Shown here: positions 1 to 7,886 of the stretch, piece by piece | Layout of the letters: every line of letters starts with the position of its first letter | How positions within the stretch are numbered: the first letter of the stretch is position 1 | Assembly: GCA_930990965.1 (NCBI GenBank) | Contig: CAKNRQ010000016.1 | Span: forward strand, 1 to 47,300 | Origin: an uncultured Clostridia bacterium | GTDB lineage: Bacteria; Bacillota; Clostridia; Oscillospirales; Oscillospiraceae | Direction: 5' to 3' | Length of the DNA stretch: 47,300 nt | The notes under the pieces: model-generated | What the model was told of the DNA's origin: nothing | Database searches by the model: none | Seen by the model: only the letters and a program-made list of their open reading frames with translations | Program-made: the position numbers and the translations under genes

Positions 1-1072
1 GGCGCTCCTGCGTGACCTCCATGTGCAGCATGCCCAAAAAGCCGCAGCGGAAGCCAAAGCCCAGCGCCACGGAGCTCTCGGGCTCAAATGACAGCGAGGC
101 GTCGTTGAGCTTGAGTTTTTCCAGCGCTTCGCGCAAATCCGGATACTTGCTGCCATCCTCGGTGTAGATGCCGCAGTAGACCATGGCTCTGGCGGGGCTG
201 TAGCCGGGCAGGGGCTCCGCGGTCGGACGCGCGGCCTCGGTGACGGTGTCGCCGACGCGGGTGTCCTCAACGTTCTTGATGCTCGCGGTGAAGTAGCCGA
301 CGTCGCCCGCGGCGAGCTCGTTGCAGGGCTCAAGATGGGTGGGGCGCATGTGGCCGACCTCGACAACCTTGTATGTAGCGCCGCTGGCCATGAGCTTGAC
401 GTCCATGTCCTTGCGGATTCTGCCGTCGAAAAGGCGCATAAAGACGATGACGCCGCGGAAAGAGTCGTACTGGCTGTCGAACACCAGGGCCTTGAGCGGC
501 GCGTCCGGATCGCCTTTGGGCGCCGGGACGCCGTTTACAATCTCCTCGAGCACGGCGGGGATATTGACGCCGTTCTTGGCCGAAATCTCGGGCGCCTCCA
601 TGGCCGGGATGCCGATGATGTCCTCAATCTCGGTCTTGGTGCGCTCCGGGTCGGCGGCGGGCAGGTCTATCTTGTTTATCACGGGCAGTATCTCGAGGTC
701 GTGGTTCATGGCCAGGTAGGTGTTGGCCAGCGTCTGAGCTTCCACGCCCTGGGAGGCGTCCACCACCAGCAGCGCGCCCTCGCAGGCGGCCAGCGAGCGG
801 CTGACCTCATAGTTGAAGTCCACGTGGCCCGGAGTGTCGATGAGGTTGAGCGTGTATTCCTCGCCGTCCCCGGCCTTGTATGTGAGGCCGACGGCGCGGG
901 CCTTTATCGTGATGCCGCGCTCTTTTTCGAGGTCCATGTTGTCGAGGATCTGGCTCTCCATCTCGCGCGCTTCCACCGCGCCGCACAGCTCGATGAGACG
1001 GTCGGAAAGCGTGCTCTTGCCGTGGTCTATGTGGGCTATTATAGAAAAGTTCCTTATGTTCTCCTGCTTCAT
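1..1072 (-). CDS. lepA: Elongation factor 4 (LepA), 5' part, cut by window edge
   Basis: Ribosome back-translocase GTPase acting on stalled or mis-translocated ribosomes. The first 357 residues of a protein usually near 600 are present; the rest lies beyond base 1. Visible G-domain motifs are the P-loop AHIDHGKST (residues 13-21), RGITI of switch I (about 52), DTPGH (79-83) and NKID (133-136), followed by the domain-2 region. N-terminal sequence [20 protein letters not shown] is typical of LepA rather than EF-G. ATG at 1072 overlaps the stop of the upstream xre gene (ATGA), so translation is probably coupled and the promoter shared. Confidence 0.97.
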   Translation of the reverse strand, partial: MKQENIRNFSIIAHIDHGKSTLSDRLIELCGAVEAREMESQILDNMDLEKERGITIKARAVGLTYKAGDGEEYTLNLIDTPGHVDFNYEVSRSLAACEGALLVVDASQGVEAQTLANTYLAMNHDLEILPVINKIDLPAADPERTKTEIEDIIGIPAMEAPEISAKNGVNIPAVLEEIVNGVPAPKGDPDAPLKALVFDSQYDSFRGVIVFMRLFDGRIRKDMDVKLMASGATYKVVEVGHMRPTHLEPCNELAAGDVGYFTASIKNVEDTRVGDTVTEAARPTAEPLPGYSPARAMVYCGIYTEDGSKYPDLREALEKLKLNDASLSFEPESSVALGFGFRCGFLGMLHMEVTQER

Positions 1073-1383
1073 GCTTCTTCTCCCTCCGCAATGCGCTCGG
1101 CCTGATCTGCCAGCTCCCTGAGTTTGGCCGCGAGGTCATTGGCCAGCGCGGCAAGCGTGCCGCCGCCGGAATCGGGGCACGTGCTGCGGCCGAGCAGATA
1201 GTCAGCGGTGACGTCATAGTAGTCGCAGATACGCGCGACAAAGTCCAGCCCCGGCTCACGCGCACCGGTTTCGTAATGCGAGAGCAGCGCCTGACTGACG
1301 CCCAACCCCGCCGCCACCTCTCTCTGGCTCAAACCCCGGCTGCGCCGCAGCGAACTGATGGTTTGTGCAAACGCCTTGGACAT
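1069..1383 (-). CDS. XRE-family helix-turn-helix regulator upstream of lepA
   Basis: 104-residue DNA-binding protein. Residues about 6-62 form an HTH_3/XRE domain ([20 protein letters not shown] is the helix-turn-helix core), ending in the frequent linker [10 protein letters not shown]. The remaining 35 residues are a helical, charged tail that could dimerise. I chose ATG 1383 over longer in-frame starts because GGAGG sits about seven bases upstream and the HTH begins right after. The stop overlaps the lepA start by four bases. A palindromic site overlaps its promoter, suggesting autoregulation (inference). Target genes are unknown. Confidence 0.88.
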   Translation of the reverse strand: MSKAFAQTISSLRRSRGLSQREVAAGLGVSQALLSHYETGAREPGLDFVARICDYYDVTADYLLGRSTCPDSGGGTLAALANDLAAKLRELADQAERIAEGEEA

Positions 1384-1422
1384 TGCAATCCTCCGTGAAT
1401 TAAAGATAATATTACAGTTTGT

Positions 1423-1451
1423 ATTATACTGTGAAGCGCCGGATTTGTAAA
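1423..1451 (-). promoter_or_regulatory. Promoter of xre-lepA with overlapping palindrome
   Basis: On the minus strand TTTACA (1446-1451), 17-base spacer, TATAAT (1423-1428). An inverted repeat ACAGT-N9-ACTGT (1414-1432) covers the -10 and start site and is a candidate operator for the XRE protein. Confidence 0.75.
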
Positions 1452-1491
1452 TAGCTTGCCGATACTGGCTTGCCGCCAGGCGAGAGGTGGT

Positions 1492-1785
1492 GCAACCCTC
1501 GGGGGTTGCTGCCATACTGGGGCGCTTTCTTTTGGCAAGCACAAAAGAAAGCGTCCCAGACCCCCTCGTCGGGGCAAAGTCCGTTCGGCTCCGTTTCCGG
1601 CGCCAGACTACGCCTTATGCCGAAAACTGCGCTCACTCCCTTGCCCCTCCTCTCAAAACCGAACTCGCTGCGCTGGACTTCGGTTTTGTATTTTCGTTCT
1701 ATTGTAGTCATCCCTAAACTTTAATTTAGTTCCACCATCGCCGACCGCGGTTTCGCTTCGCGGCCGCTGACGGGTTAACACAGGA
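1492..1785 (+). repeat. Dispersed repeat, copy A (left arm of inverted pair)
   Basis: About 290 bases nearly identical, in inverted orientation, to 4602-4890. It starts with a GC-rich palindrome at 1492-1508, then has a hairpin with 17-base arms CTGGGGCGCTTTCTTTT around a 9-base loop (1517-1559), and ends with a second palindrome near 1745-1770 (CGCGGTTTCGCTTCGCGG region). Reading frames through it are conserved only because the DNA is; no start or ribosome site supports a gene. Parts recur at 18761-18842 and 47161-47300. Confidence 0.9.
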
Positions 1786-2200
1786 CGTTGCCCAGCGTGG
1801 GTGCGGTTTGTTTGCACGGCCGGTGAGGGCTAGGTTGCCAGGGGGTGGGTGCCGCTCTTGCCGCGCACGACGCTTCGCTGGTGCGCTGACTGTTGCTGAT
1901 GGCTACGTTTCTGCCCAACCGTAGGGGACGGCGTCCTCGACGTCCCGGCTCCCCTTTTAAGGGGAGCTGTCAGCGTAGCTGGCTGAGGGGTTCTTACCTC
2001 TTTAACCATGTGCTGCACGTATGAATCTACGCCGCCACGTGCCCAAATGTGCAGCCCAACGCATGGCGGGCAGCGTAAATTCCGCGCCACCTCGCTTTTG
2101 ATGAGAGGGGACGCGGGATTTGTGCTTCTATGACCGGCCGTGGGTGTTCGATGACGCTGCAGGCTTGGGAGCACAACATGCACTTTTTGTACATTACACG
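1786..2200. other. Gene-poor stretch with short palindromic repeats
   Basis: No convincing gene. Bases about 1838-1886 match 4541-4588 in inverted orientation, so the inverted pair extends inward; 1786-1838 is extra sequence absent from the right copy. A palindrome GCTCCCCTTTTAAGGGGAGC lies near 1948-1967, followed by a stretch resembling small GC-rich repeats common in gut Clostridia (from memory). Bases 2000-2180 hold nothing I recognise. Confidence 0.6.
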
Positions 2201-2229
2201 TTGACAGATCGGTTTATTCATGATAGACT
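2201..2229 (+). promoter_or_regulatory. Promoter of blaI-like/M56 operon
   Basis: TTGACA (2201-2206), 17-base spacer, TAGACT (2224-2229) preceded by TGA, i.e. an extended -10. A TGTACA palindrome at 2188-2193 lies just upstream of the -35. Confidence 0.7.
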
Positions 2230-2242
2230 TTGTAAAAACACA

Positions 2243-2261
2243 GGTCTATTGCAAATAGACC
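2243..2261 (+). promoter_or_regulatory. Palindromic operator before blaI-like gene
   Basis: Perfect inverted repeat GGTCTATT-GCA-AATAGACC between promoter and ribosome site. A related half-site (ATAGAC) sits in the -10 at 2223-2228. Position fits a repressor operator for the BlaI-type protein it precedes (inference). Confidence 0.65.
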
Positions 2262-2276
2262 AGAGGGGAGAGCAGA

Positions 2277-2636
2277 TTGGAGAGTTTTGAACTTGGGGCG
2301 ATAGAGAGCCGCTTCGCGGACATCATCTGGGACCGGGCCCCGCTCGGCTCGGGGGAGCTGGTCAAGCTCTGTGAGCAGGAGTTGGGTTGGAAGAAATCTA
2401 CGACCTACACGGTGCTGAAAAAGCTCTGCTCGCGCGGGTTGTTCAAAAACGAGAAGGGGCAGGTCAGCGTGCTCGTCACACGCGAAGAGTACCGCGCGAT
2501 GCGCAGCGAGCGCTTTGTGGATGAGGCCTTTTCGGGCTCATTGCCCGCGTTTCTGGCGGCCTTTTCCTCACGCAAAAAACTTTCGGACGAGGAGATACGT
2601 GAGCTGGAAGAGCTCATTCGCCAGAGCAGGGGGTGA
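2277..2636 (+). CDS. BlaI/MecI/CopY-family repressor
   Basis: 119-residue winged-helix repressor. Residues 5-72 match the family: ESRFADIIWDRAPLGSGELV, then the recognition segment WKKSTTYTVLKKLCSRGLF and the wing with basic residues; the C-terminal third (SLPAFLAAFSS.., then a helical charged tail) is the usual dimerisation region that an M56 protease cleaves. TTG at 2277 is the start because AGGGGAG is seven bases upstream and no better codon exists. It sits four bases before the M56 gene, the classic repressor/sensor pair. The target may be this operon alone; no beta-lactamase gene is adjacent. Confidence 0.88.
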   Translation: MESFELGAIESRFADIIWDRAPLGSGELVKLCEQELGWKKSTTYTVLKKLCSRGLFKNEKGQVSVLVTREEYRAMRSERFVDEAFSGSLPAFLAAFSSRKKLSDEEIRELEELIRQSRG

Positions 2637-2640
2637 GTTG

Positions 2641-4347
2641 TTGGCACTGACAGAGATATTCGTTGCCGTACTCAACATGAGTATAGCGGCGGCGGTTGTG
2701 ATTGCAGTTGTACTGTTTGCGCGAGTGCTGCTCCGGCGCGCGCCGAAGGCGTTTTCCTATGCGCTCTGGGCCGTGGTGCTCTTTAGGCTGCTGTGTCCGG
2801 TGTCCGTGGGAGTGCCGGTTTCGCTGTTCGGCGCTATAGATGCGCCGGTGCAGGAGAACACGCGCCTCACCACGGCAGTGGAGTACTACGAGCCGTATGC
2901 TGACCCGGTTGAGACGGCGCCGCCGTTAAACGTGCCCGAGCACGGCGCAACGCAGCCAATCACGCCGGAGCACGGGCTGGATGCGGTAGAGATTGCGGCC
3001 ATTGTCTGGCTCTGCGGAGTTGCGTCCATGCTGCTCTATGGAGTAGTGTCGTATCTCAAGCTGCGTCTGAGGCTGGTGGGCAGCGTGGCGCTGGAAGGCA
3101 ACGTGCGCCTCGCGGACGGAGCGGACGCACCCTTTGTGCTCGGGTTGTTCAGGCCCCAGATATACTTGCCGAGCAGCCTCACCGAGAGCGAAAGAGGCTA
3201 CATCGTCCTGCACGAGCGGCGGCATATACGCAGGCTGGACCACGTGTTCAGGGTGCTGGGCTTTGTAGCATTGAGCCTGCACTGGTTTAACCCGCTGGCC
3301 TGGCTGGCCTTCGCGCTTTCGGGCCGGGACATGGAGATGAGCTGCGACGAGGCGGTGCTGAGAGAACTGGGAGAGGACGTGCGCGCGCCCTATGCCGAGT
3401 CGCTGCTGCGTTTCGCCACGGGGAAGCGAGCCGCGGTGTTTTCCCCAACCTTCGGGGAGAGCGGCACCGGCACACGCATCCGCAACTTGATGCGCTGGAA
3501 GCGGCCCGGCAAGTGGGTGAGCGTGGCCTCGGCGGCGCTTTGCGCCCTGACGTTGGCCGCCTGTGCCGTGAATCCGACGGCAGAGAACGTGCCGCCGGGA
3601 GAGTATGGCAGCGCGGAGAACATCGGCTATTATATGGAGCTCGCTGCCTCGGCCTCGGGCGTGGAGTTCGAAGACATGGACGGGCAGATATTGAATCAAA
3701 TCGTCTCGGAATTCTCCAAATACACCGCAAAGTCGTTCTTCCGCTTGAACGAGGGAGAAGCCCTGCTCGCGCGCGTGAGCGCTGACGGGCGCTCTGGGTA
3801 CGTGTTCTGGCTGGACGAGGGTATGGATAACGACTTCACCGAGGTGGAGTTTACGGGGATAATCTTTGGCGTCACGCTATTGGAGCCGGGCGGTAGCGCA
3901 CACGGCAACTCGGGAAACGGCATCGACGCCACTTGCCTCACGACGTCGAACGGCACAATTATACTCATCGAACCTGACGACATGGGCTTCGCCGGCTTGC
4001 GCGGCCTGCACGGAACGTACTGCGAAGAAAACGGCCCGGAGTACATAGCAGACGCCGTCGAGAGGGGCGTGAGCCTGTATATCACGGGCAGATATTATCT
4101 GGTCGCGGCTTATGCAAATGAAATCATCGGCCCGATTACCGAGTCGATAGAGCTCAGCGAGGCCGAGATGGAGGCCGTGCAGAGCGGGGAGCGTGTGCCG
4201 GTCACGGCGCCAATGGAGGAATTCATGGCCATGCTCATAGTTGACGGTGAGGTAGCAGAACTCTACGCCGCCGGTATGGGAGACATACCGCAACCGGCGC
4301 TTGAAATCATCGCCGCCCGCTGTGGTGACCTCAATATTACCGGATAG
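2641..4347 (+). CDS. M56-family (BlaR1-like) membrane sensor metallopeptidase
   Basis: 568 residues from TTG 2641 (TTG 2638 also possible; GGGGGTGA precedes both). N-terminal membrane helices (residues 5-30 and 33-60), a third near 115-137, then the zinc protease domain with HERRH at 191-195 (HExxH intact) and the third-ligand region MEMSCDEAVL (231-240). A fourth membrane helix at about 292-310 leads to a roughly 255-residue outer domain. That domain lacks the SxxK/SxN/KTG penicillin-binding motifs of true BlaR1, so the inducer is unknown and probably not a beta-lactam. It likely cleaves the co-encoded repressor on sensing a surface signal. Confidence 0.85.
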   Translation: MALTEIFVAVLNMSIAAAVVIAVVLFARVLLRRAPKAFSYALWAVVLFRLLCPVSVGVPVSLFGAIDAPVQENTRLTTAVEYYEPYADPVETAPPLNVPEHGATQPITPEHGLDAVEIAAIVWLCGVASMLLYGVVSYLKLRLRLVGSVALEGNVRLADGADAPFVLGLFRPQIYLPSSLTESERGYIVLHERRHIRRLDHVFRVLGFVALSLHWFNPLAWLAFALSGRDMEMSCDEAVLRELGEDVRAPYAESLLRFATGKRAAVFSPTFGESGTGTRIRNLMRWKRPGKWVSVASAALCALTLAACAVNPTAENVPPGEYGSAENIGYYMELAASASGVEFEDMDGQILNQIVSEFSKYTAKSFFRLNEGEALLARVSADGRSGYVFWLDEGMDNDFTEVEFTGIIFGVTLLEPGGSAHGNSGNGIDATCLTTSNGTIILIEPDDMGFAGLRGLHGTYCEENGPEYIADAVERGVSLYITGRYYLVAAYANEIIGPITESIELSEAEMEAVQSGERVPVTAPMEEFMAMLIVDGEVAELYAAGMGDIPQPALEIIAARCGDLNITG

Positions 4348-4540
4348 CGAAAAGAAAAACGCCGCGGCGCCAGTTCCAAGCCTGACGCGGGGCGTGTGCG
4401 GGATTGTACGTTGGTGTAGGGCAGAAGTATGCAAGGTTGGGCATAAGCCCAAGGGGGTTGGCTGTGTTGGTCGAACGTGGTGGCCGGATGTTGTTTATAA
4501 GGCGAAAAGAGTGGGTGAAAAACGTACCCATTAGCACCTA
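4348..4540. other. Intergenic stretch after M56 gene
   Basis: No gene or clear terminator. The short frames here lack ribosome sites and family resemblance. Confidence 0.5.
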
Positions 4541-4960
4541 CCCAGCGCACCAGCGAAGCGTCGGCGCGGCAAGAGCCGCACCCACCCCGGGCGACGTCCC
4601 GTGTTAACCCGTCAGCGGCCGCGAAGCGAAACCGCGGTCGGCGACGGTGGAACTAAATCAAAGTTTAGGGATGACTACAATAGAACGAAAATACAAAACC
4701 GAAGTCCAGCGCAGCGAGTTCGGTTTTGAGAGGAGGGGCAAGGGAGTGAGCGCAGTTTTCGGCATAAGGCGTAGTCTGGCGCCGGAAACGGAGCCGAACG
4801 GACTTTGCCCCGACGAGGGGGTCTGGGGCGCTTTCTTTTGGCAAGCACAAAAGAAAGCGCCCCAGTATGGCAGCAACCGCCCGCGGTTGCATCCCACATC
4901 CGGCGACGTGGCACCCCCCGGCGCACCGAGGACGGTGCGCCCTACGAGGCGCGTGATGTG
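4541..4960 (-). repeat. Dispersed repeat, copy B (right arm of inverted pair)
   Basis: Inverted, almost identical counterpart of copy A (core 4602-4890), with an inner extension 4541-4588 matching 1838-1886 and an outer extension 4890-4960 that matches copy C at 47161-47215. Relative to A, about 55 bases are missing next to 4586, probably by deletion between short GCACCCAC-like repeats. The central hairpin loop is flipped relative to the rest of the repeat (see findings). Confidence 0.9.
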
Positions 4961-5015
4961 TAAACCGCCCAGGAGGCACGCAACCGCCCACGATTGCCCT
5001 CCACGTCAAGCACCG

Positions 5016-5432
5016 TCACACGGAGAGCGTGATATTTATATCGTCGTGCAATAGGGCTATGTCTATGACGCGCTCGGCGATTTTGCGCGCTTCGTCGCTG
5101 GGTGCGCCGGAGCGCACGCCGAGTAGGGGGAAGGCTATGGACCGGCATTCAAACTCACGGGCGAGGCTGATGGCGTTGGCGTAGCACTGGGCGAGGGCGT
5201 CGCGCGCGCCGGATGCGCTCCAATCGGGCACGGAGACCTCTATTTCAAACTGGCTCAGTGGGCTCTTGGAGGCCGTGATACGTGCCATGCCTGGACGCAG
5301 CTCGGGCTCGTCGCCGATGAAAAATTTCCTGAGCGACTTGGAAAAGCCGCTCTTGGGCTTGTATTTGGTCTCAAAAACCACCACCTCGGCCTTCAATTCG
5401 GCCCTGCCGCCGTGTATGACTTCAAAGGGCAT
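5016..5432 (-). CDS. Small macro-domain-like protein
   Basis: 138 residues from ATG 5432, preceded by AAAGGCGG. The C-terminal half is macro-domain-like: L-x2-CYANAISLAREFECRSIAFP followed by LLGVRSGAPSDEARKIAERV, matching the conserved strand-loop-helix of Appr-1''-p/ADP-ribose-binding macro proteins. The N-terminal half starts like the family (MPFEVIHGG) but the NAAN-type loop and the glycine-rich segment that bind ADP-ribose are absent; instead there is FETKYKPKSGFSKSLRKF. It may therefore be a non-binding or differently binding derivative. Single gene between repeat B and divergent prfB. Confidence 0.72.
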   Translation of the reverse strand: MPFEVIHGGRAELKAEVVVFETKYKPKSGFSKSLRKFFIGDEPELRPGMARITASKSPLSQFEIEVSVPDWSASGARDALAQCYANAISLAREFECRSIAFPLLGVRSGAPSDEARKIAERVIDIALLHDDINITLSV

Positions 5433-5467
5433 ATACTCGCCGCCTTTCATTGCTTTGTGCAATGCTG

Positions 5468-5496
5468 ATTATATAGCAAAAGTCCGGGCGTGGCAA
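5468..5496 (-). promoter_or_regulatory. Promoter of macro-domain-like gene
   Basis: Minus strand TTGCCA (5491-5496), 17-base spacer, TATAAT (5468-5473), about 30 bases upstream of the chosen start. Confidence 0.65.
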
Positions 5497-5526
5497 ACAA
5501 ATTAGCGCAGTTGAGATGTATCCCTA

Positions 5527-5555
5527 TTTACAACACGCGTCAATTTGTATATAAT
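5527..5555 (+). promoter_or_regulatory. Promoter of prfB-capA
   Basis: TTTACA (5527-5532), 17-base spacer, TATAAT (5550-5555), some 44 bases before the prfB ATG. Confidence 0.75.
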
Positions 5556-5598
5556 ACTATAGCTAAAAATTTATCTTAAAGAGTGGTTTGAAAATAGT

Positions 5599-6708
5599 AT
5601 GATAATCGAATTTGACGAGTACAAGTCCAAGCTCAACGCGGCGAAACCCGGGCTCGACGGCCTGGGCCGCGCGCTCAAGCTCGACGACGCGCGCGCCGAA
5701 ATAGCTTCTCTGGAGGCCGAGAGCGCCAAAGAGGGCTTCTGGAACGACGTGAACAACTCCCAGAAGGTCCAAAAGCGCCTCAAGCAGCTCCAGAACAAGG
5801 TTGCAAAGTATGAAAAGCTCTGCTCGCAGTGGGAAGACCTCATGACCATCTGCGAGATGGCCCTGGAGGAAAACGACGACAGCATGCTCGACGAGCTCAA
5901 GACCGGCTTTACCGAGTTTGAGGGCACGCTGGAGAGCATGCGCCTCTCCACCCTGCTCTCCGGCGAGTACGACGCGAACAACGCCATACTCACCATCCAC
6001 CCCGGCGCGGGCGGCACCGAGGCCCAGGACTGGGCCCAGATGCTCTACCGTATGTATACCCGCTGGGCCGAGCGCCACGGCTATACCTACACCCTGCTCG
6101 ACTGGCAGGACGGCGAGGAGGCCGGCATAAAGTCCGCGTCCATCAAGATCGAGGGCGAGAACGCCTACGGCTACCTCAAGAGCGAGCACGGCGTGCACCG
6201 CCTGGTGCGCATCAGCCCCTTTGACGCCTCCGGCCGGCGCCAGACCAGCTTTGCCGCCGTGGAGGTCATGCCCGAGATCACCGACACCGGCGAGATCGAG
6301 CTGCGCGACGAGGACATCAAGATGGACGTGTTCCGCTCCTCCGGCGCGGGCGGCCAGAAGGTCAACAAGACCTCCAGCGCCGTGCGCCTGACGCACATTC
6401 CCACCGGCATCGTCGTCTCCAGCCAGGTCGAGCGCAGCCACTTCCAGAACCTCGAAAACTGCAAGGACATGCTCCGCGCCAAGCTGGCCGAGATAAAGGA
6501 GCGCGAGCACCTCGAGAAGATAAGCGACATCAAGGGCGTGCAGATGAAGATAGACTTCGGCAGCGCGATACGCTCCTACGTCTTTATGCCCTATACGCTC
6601 GCGAAGGACGCGCGTACCGGCTTTGAAAACGGCAACATCAACGCCGTCATGGACGGCGATATCGACGGCTTCATCAACTCATACCTGGCAATGAAAGCAG
6701 GCGAGTAA
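5599..6708 (+). CDS. prfB: Peptide chain release factor 2
   Basis: 369 residues. RF2 recognises UGA/UAA and triggers peptidyl-tRNA hydrolysis. The stop-codon anticodon tripeptide SPF is at 206-208 and the catalytic GGQ at 251-253 in the segment SSGAGGQKVNKTSSAVRLTH. SPF rather than PxT identifies RF2 and not RF1. The frame is open from ATG 5599 and reads RALKLDDARAEIASLE where most RF2 genes have the CTT-TGA-C programmed frameshift, so this gene needs no +1 frameshift. capA follows directly. Confidence 0.96.
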   Translation: MIIEFDEYKSKLNAAKPGLDGLGRALKLDDARAEIASLEAESAKEGFWNDVNNSQKVQKRLKQLQNKVAKYEKLCSQWEDLMTICEMALEENDDSMLDELKTGFTEFEGTLESMRLSTLLSGEYDANNAILTIHPGAGGTEAQDWAQMLYRMYTRWAERHGYTYTLLDWQDGEEAGIKSASIKIEGENAYGYLKSEHGVHRLVRISPFDASGRRQTSFAAVEVMPEITDTGEIELRDEDIKMDVFRSSGAGGQKVNKTSSAVRLTHIPTGIVVSSQVERSHFQNLENCKDMLRAKLAEIKEREHLEKISDIKGVQMKIDFGSAIRSYVFMPYTLAKDARTGFENGNINAVMDGDIDGFINSYLAMKAGE

Positions 6709-6709
6709 C

Positions 6710-7846
6710 ATCAAAAAAGCGGCCTTTTCCACCATCGCCATAGCGCTTGCGCTGGTGCTGATGCTCTTCTCCGGCAGCCTGCACGCCCCGGACGCGCAGG
6801 CGCAGGTCACGGCGCCGCCCAGTGAGGGTCCGGCGCAGAGCGTGCCGCCGGACGTGACCGAGACTCCCTCAGCCACGCCGGAACCGACCCCTACTCCGGA
6901 ACCGGAAGTCTTCAACCTGAGCTTCATCGGCGACATCACGCCCGACACCGTGGCATATTACCGCGGCTCGTCCGTGGCGTATCAGAACGTGGTCACGACG
7001 GACAACCTGGGCTACGTCTTTGAAAAGACAATACAGTACTTTGAAGACGACGACTTCACAATGGCCAACTTCGAGTGTGCCCTGACGAACGAGACCACGG
7101 CTGCGGATAAGAACTTCACCTTCCGCGCCCCGCCTGAGTACGTGGATATACTCACCGAGGGCAGCGTGGAGTTCGTCACTCTCGGCAACAATCACGTGCT
7201 CGACTACGGCGAGCAGGGCTATGCCGACACCAAGGCCACGCTCGACGATGCCGGAATCGGCTACGCCGGACGCGACGAGTACACCGTCTACGAGACCGAG
7301 AGCGGGCTCAAAATAGGCGTCTATGCCGTCAGCTTCCCTGAGAGTACGACGCAGATAACAAACGGCATCAGCGCGCTGAAGGAGGCGGGCGCCGAGTTCA
7401 TCATCGCCGCCATGCACTGGGGCGACGAGGGAGCCTACGACGTCAACAGTAATCAGCTCACCTGGGGTCATGCCGCCGTTGACGCCGGGGCCGACGTGGT
7501 CTATGGCTCACACCCGCACACGTTGCAGCCCGTCGAAATCTACAACGGCCACTACATATTCTACTCCATGGGCAACTGGTCCTTCGGCGGCAACACGAAC
7601 CCGCGCGACAAGGACACGGTGATAGCCAAGCTTGAGGTCACGCGCGACGTTGACGGCGCCTGTTCCGTAACCGATATGCGGCTCATCCCCTGCGCGAGCA
7701 GCGGCGTCGTGGACGGCAACAACTACCAGCCCGTCCCCTACGAGGAGGGCAGCGAAGAGTACGAGCGGACCATATCCAAGCTCGAAGGAACCTTCACAGG
7801 CTCCAACCTGACCATACCATACGATTACGGCTACAACGAATATTGA
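6710..7846 (+). CDS. CapA-family protein (PGA_cap metallophosphatase-like), probable exported
   Basis: Domain of the poly-gamma-glutamate capsule protein CapA, a calcineurin-like fold: SFIGDITPD near residue 74, MANFECALT, TLGNNHVLDYG near 160, AMHWGDE near 235, YGSHPHTLQP near 267 and YSMGNW near 286. An ideal signal peptide (KKAAFSTIAIALALVLMLFS) is in frame, but the only canonical codon, GTG 6755, falls inside it; the full leader needs ATC at 6710, one base after the prfB stop, with AGGCGAG upstream. A Pro/Thr-rich linker (residues about 36-70) follows. I annotate from 6710; the conservative start is 6755 (363 residues). Role in cell-surface polymer metabolism is inferred. Confidence 0.85.
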   Translation: MKKAAFSTIAIALALVLMLFSGSLHAPDAQAQVTAPPSEGPAQSVPPDVTETPSATPEPTPTPEPEVFNLSFIGDITPDTVAYYRGSSVAYQNVVTTDNLGYVFEKTIQYFEDDDFTMANFECALTNETTAADKNFTFRAPPEYVDILTEGSVEFVTLGNNHVLDYGEQGYADTKATLDDAGIGYAGRDEYTVYETESGLKIGVYAVSFPESTTQITNGISALKEAGAEFIIAAMHWGDEGAYDVNSNQLTWGHAAVDAGADVVYGSHPHTLQPVEIYNGHYIFYSMGNWSFGGNTNPRDKDTVIAKLEVTRDVDGACSVTDMRLIPCASSGVVDGNNYQPVPYEEGSEEYERTISKLEGTFTGSNLTIPYDYGYNEY

Positions 7847-7851
7847 TGAAG

Positions 7852-7886
7852 AACCCCCGAGGCATTGCCTCGGGGGTTTGCTTTTT
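7852..7886 (+). terminator. Intrinsic terminator of prfB-capA
   Basis: Perfect 12-base stem AACCCCCGAGGC / GCCTCGGGGGTT with loop ATT, then TGCTTTTT. It overlaps the 3' end of the convergent PucR gene. Confidence 0.92.

Noticed and set aside
1830-2221. Short frames between repeat A and the blaI-like gene
   Set aside because: No ribosome site, odd composition, overlapping palindromic repeats.
4647-5054. 135-codon frame in repeat B, with a matching frame in repeat A
   Set aside because: The shared protein sequence only reflects the repeated DNA; no Shine-Dalgarno, and the frame runs through palindromes.
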